The position numbers and the translations under genes were made by a program. Below, piece by piece: positions 6,214 through 7,035 of a stretch of 7,035 bases of DNA; within the stretch, counting starts at the first letter, position 1, and the number at the start of each line of letters is the position of its first letter. A model generated the notes under the pieces. That model saw only the letters and a program-made list of their open reading frames with translations. It was not told the origin of the DNA and did no database searches. The stretch comes from Bacillota bacterium (GTDB taxonomy: Bacteria > Bacillota_A > Clostridia > DSM-8532), in assembly GCA_023424865.1 (NCBI GenBank), contig JAFADM010000450.1, positions 1 through 7,035 on the forward strand, given 5' to 3'.

Positions 6214-7035
6214 GTGAAGCTGAAATCATTTTTACATTTTGCGGTTTTTGGTACCGGAACCCTGTTATTTCGCCGCAAAAAGCCCATTTTAGGTACCATC
6301 ATTCTCACAGATAAGTGTAACCTGTCCTGCAAGCATTGTGCCGTTAACAACATTACCGGGGTAATTTATCCTTACAGTCAAATCAAAAAAGAAATGGAGA
6401 CCCTTTATTCTATGGGTATCCGCATTCTCTTTTTTTTGCGGCGGTGAAACCTTTTTATGGCAGGACGGACAGCTGACTCTCAGGGATCTTGTGCTGGAAG
6501 CCCGCAAAATGGGCTTTCTCATTATAAATGTGGTAACCAACGGCACTTATCCTCTGGAGTTGCCAGAGGCGGATCTCATCCTTCTGAGCCTGGACGGCGC
6601 AAGAGAGCGGCATAACGCTATAAGAGGGGATACCTATGACAGGATTATGAAAAATATACAGCTGTCCACTTCCCAAAACCTGTGCCTTTATATGGCTTTA
6701 AACAGCGTTAACAAGGACGATATTCGAACGGTAGCCCAAACAGCCCTCGACACAAGGAATATCCGCGCCGTGTCCTTTAACTTTCATACACCCTATCCCG
6801 GTACGGAAGATTTAAGTCTTTCCGCAGAGGAGAAAAAAGCCTGCTGCGACGAGATAGAGAAGCTTCTGGATCAGGGCTACCCTATTTTTAACCTAAAAAG
6901 CGCCTTTCCCTATTTAGTTGAAAACCGCTTTCCCACCCCCTGTCATCAGTGCGTGGTGATGGAAAACGGAAAAGTCTCGGTATGCGGCCGCTGTGTTGAC
7001 ATTGAAGGCCTCTGTGAAAAATGCGGTTACTTTTT
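6214..7035 (+). pseudogene. Radical SAM protein, frameshifted at a T8 run and cut off by the window end
   Basis: A radical SAM enzyme gene beginning with GTG, preceded by AAGGAG (6201-6206) at seven bases. A hydrophobic/basic N-terminus leads to the cluster motif CNLSCKHC (Cys35, 39, 42), the CxxxCxxC that binds the SAM-coordinating [4Fe-4S]. As read, translation stops at 6445-6447 after 77 codons. Removing one T from the eight at 6430-6437 joins it to a second open frame running to the window end. That frame begins with CGGETF, the GGE motif expected straight after the first strand, and continues with LLSLDG, a typical later radical SAM element. About 273 residues are then visible. The far end is Cys-rich: CHQC, VCGRC and CEKCGY, possibly ligands for an auxiliary cluster or zinc. 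The reaction is unknown. The frameshift may be a true mutation, phase variation, slippage or a sequencing error. Confidence 0.85.
6430..6437 (+). repeat. T8 homopolymer causing the frameshift in the radical SAM gene
   Basis: Eight consecutive T lie between the CxxxCxxC and GGE motifs. With seven T the reading frame is continuous through the GGE motif; with eight it ends in TGA ten bases after the T run (within 6445-6447). A -1 shift does not rescue it, because that frame meets TGA shortly downstream; only a +1 (or -2) shift, or loss of one base, does. Confidence 0.85.

Noticed and set aside
6214..6447. A genuine 77-residue small protein
   Set aside because: It ends at the T8 run just where the radical SAM core must continue, and the continuation with the GGE motif lies immediately downstream in another frame.

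Overview
The window looks like chromosomal DNA from an anaerobic, low-to-moderate GC Gram-positive bacterium (Bacillota, most likely class Clostridia). The support is strong GGAGG-type ribosome binding sites, GTG starts, an extended -10 promoter, a lipobox-anchored sugar-type solute-binding protein, a LytR-CpsA-Psr (LCP) cell-wall protein, and an Fe-S/flavin gene set of the kind found in anaerobes with a GlpA + oxidoreductase + DUF1667 arrangement. I see no mobile element, tRNA, rRNA or CRISPR.

Layout: (1) 16-1524 (+) is a complete extracellular solute-binding lipoprotein that ends at a clear intrinsic terminator (1611-1640). Its promoter and presumed permease partners lie outside the window. 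(2) 1699-2811 (-) is an LCP-family protein with its own promoter region, convergent with the first gene. (3) 2990-5936 (-) is a three-gene operon: a GlpA-like FAD dehydrogenase with a C-terminal BFD-type [2Fe-2S] domain, a pyridine-nucleotide/FAD oxidoreductase, and a small Cys-rich DUF1667 protein that overlaps its predecessor by ATGA. The set resembles the anaerobic glycerol-3-phosphate dehydrogenase locus of Thermotoga and clostridia. (4) 5937-6213 is a divergent regulatory region. (5) 6214-7035 (+) is a radical SAM gene that runs off the window and is broken by a one-base frameshift in a run of eight T.

The main regulatory discovery is in the leader of the three-gene operon. Between its promoter (6056-6084) and its first ATG (5936) is a strong minus-strand intrinsic terminator (about 5970-6017; roughly 19 base pairs, one bulge, then U6). 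Immediately 5' of it, a competing hairpin (6003-6039) uses nearly the whole 5' arm of the terminator. This is a transcription-attenuation design with very little room for a metabolite aptamer. That favours a protein antiterminator, and GlpP would fit the glycerol-type genes, although no glpP gene is in the window.

How the genes work together: the three flavin/Fe-S proteins probably form one electron-transfer complex oxidising a hydroxy-acid or glycerol-3-phosphate type substrate. The other genes (solute-binding protein, LCP, radical SAM) have no evident functional link to that operon.
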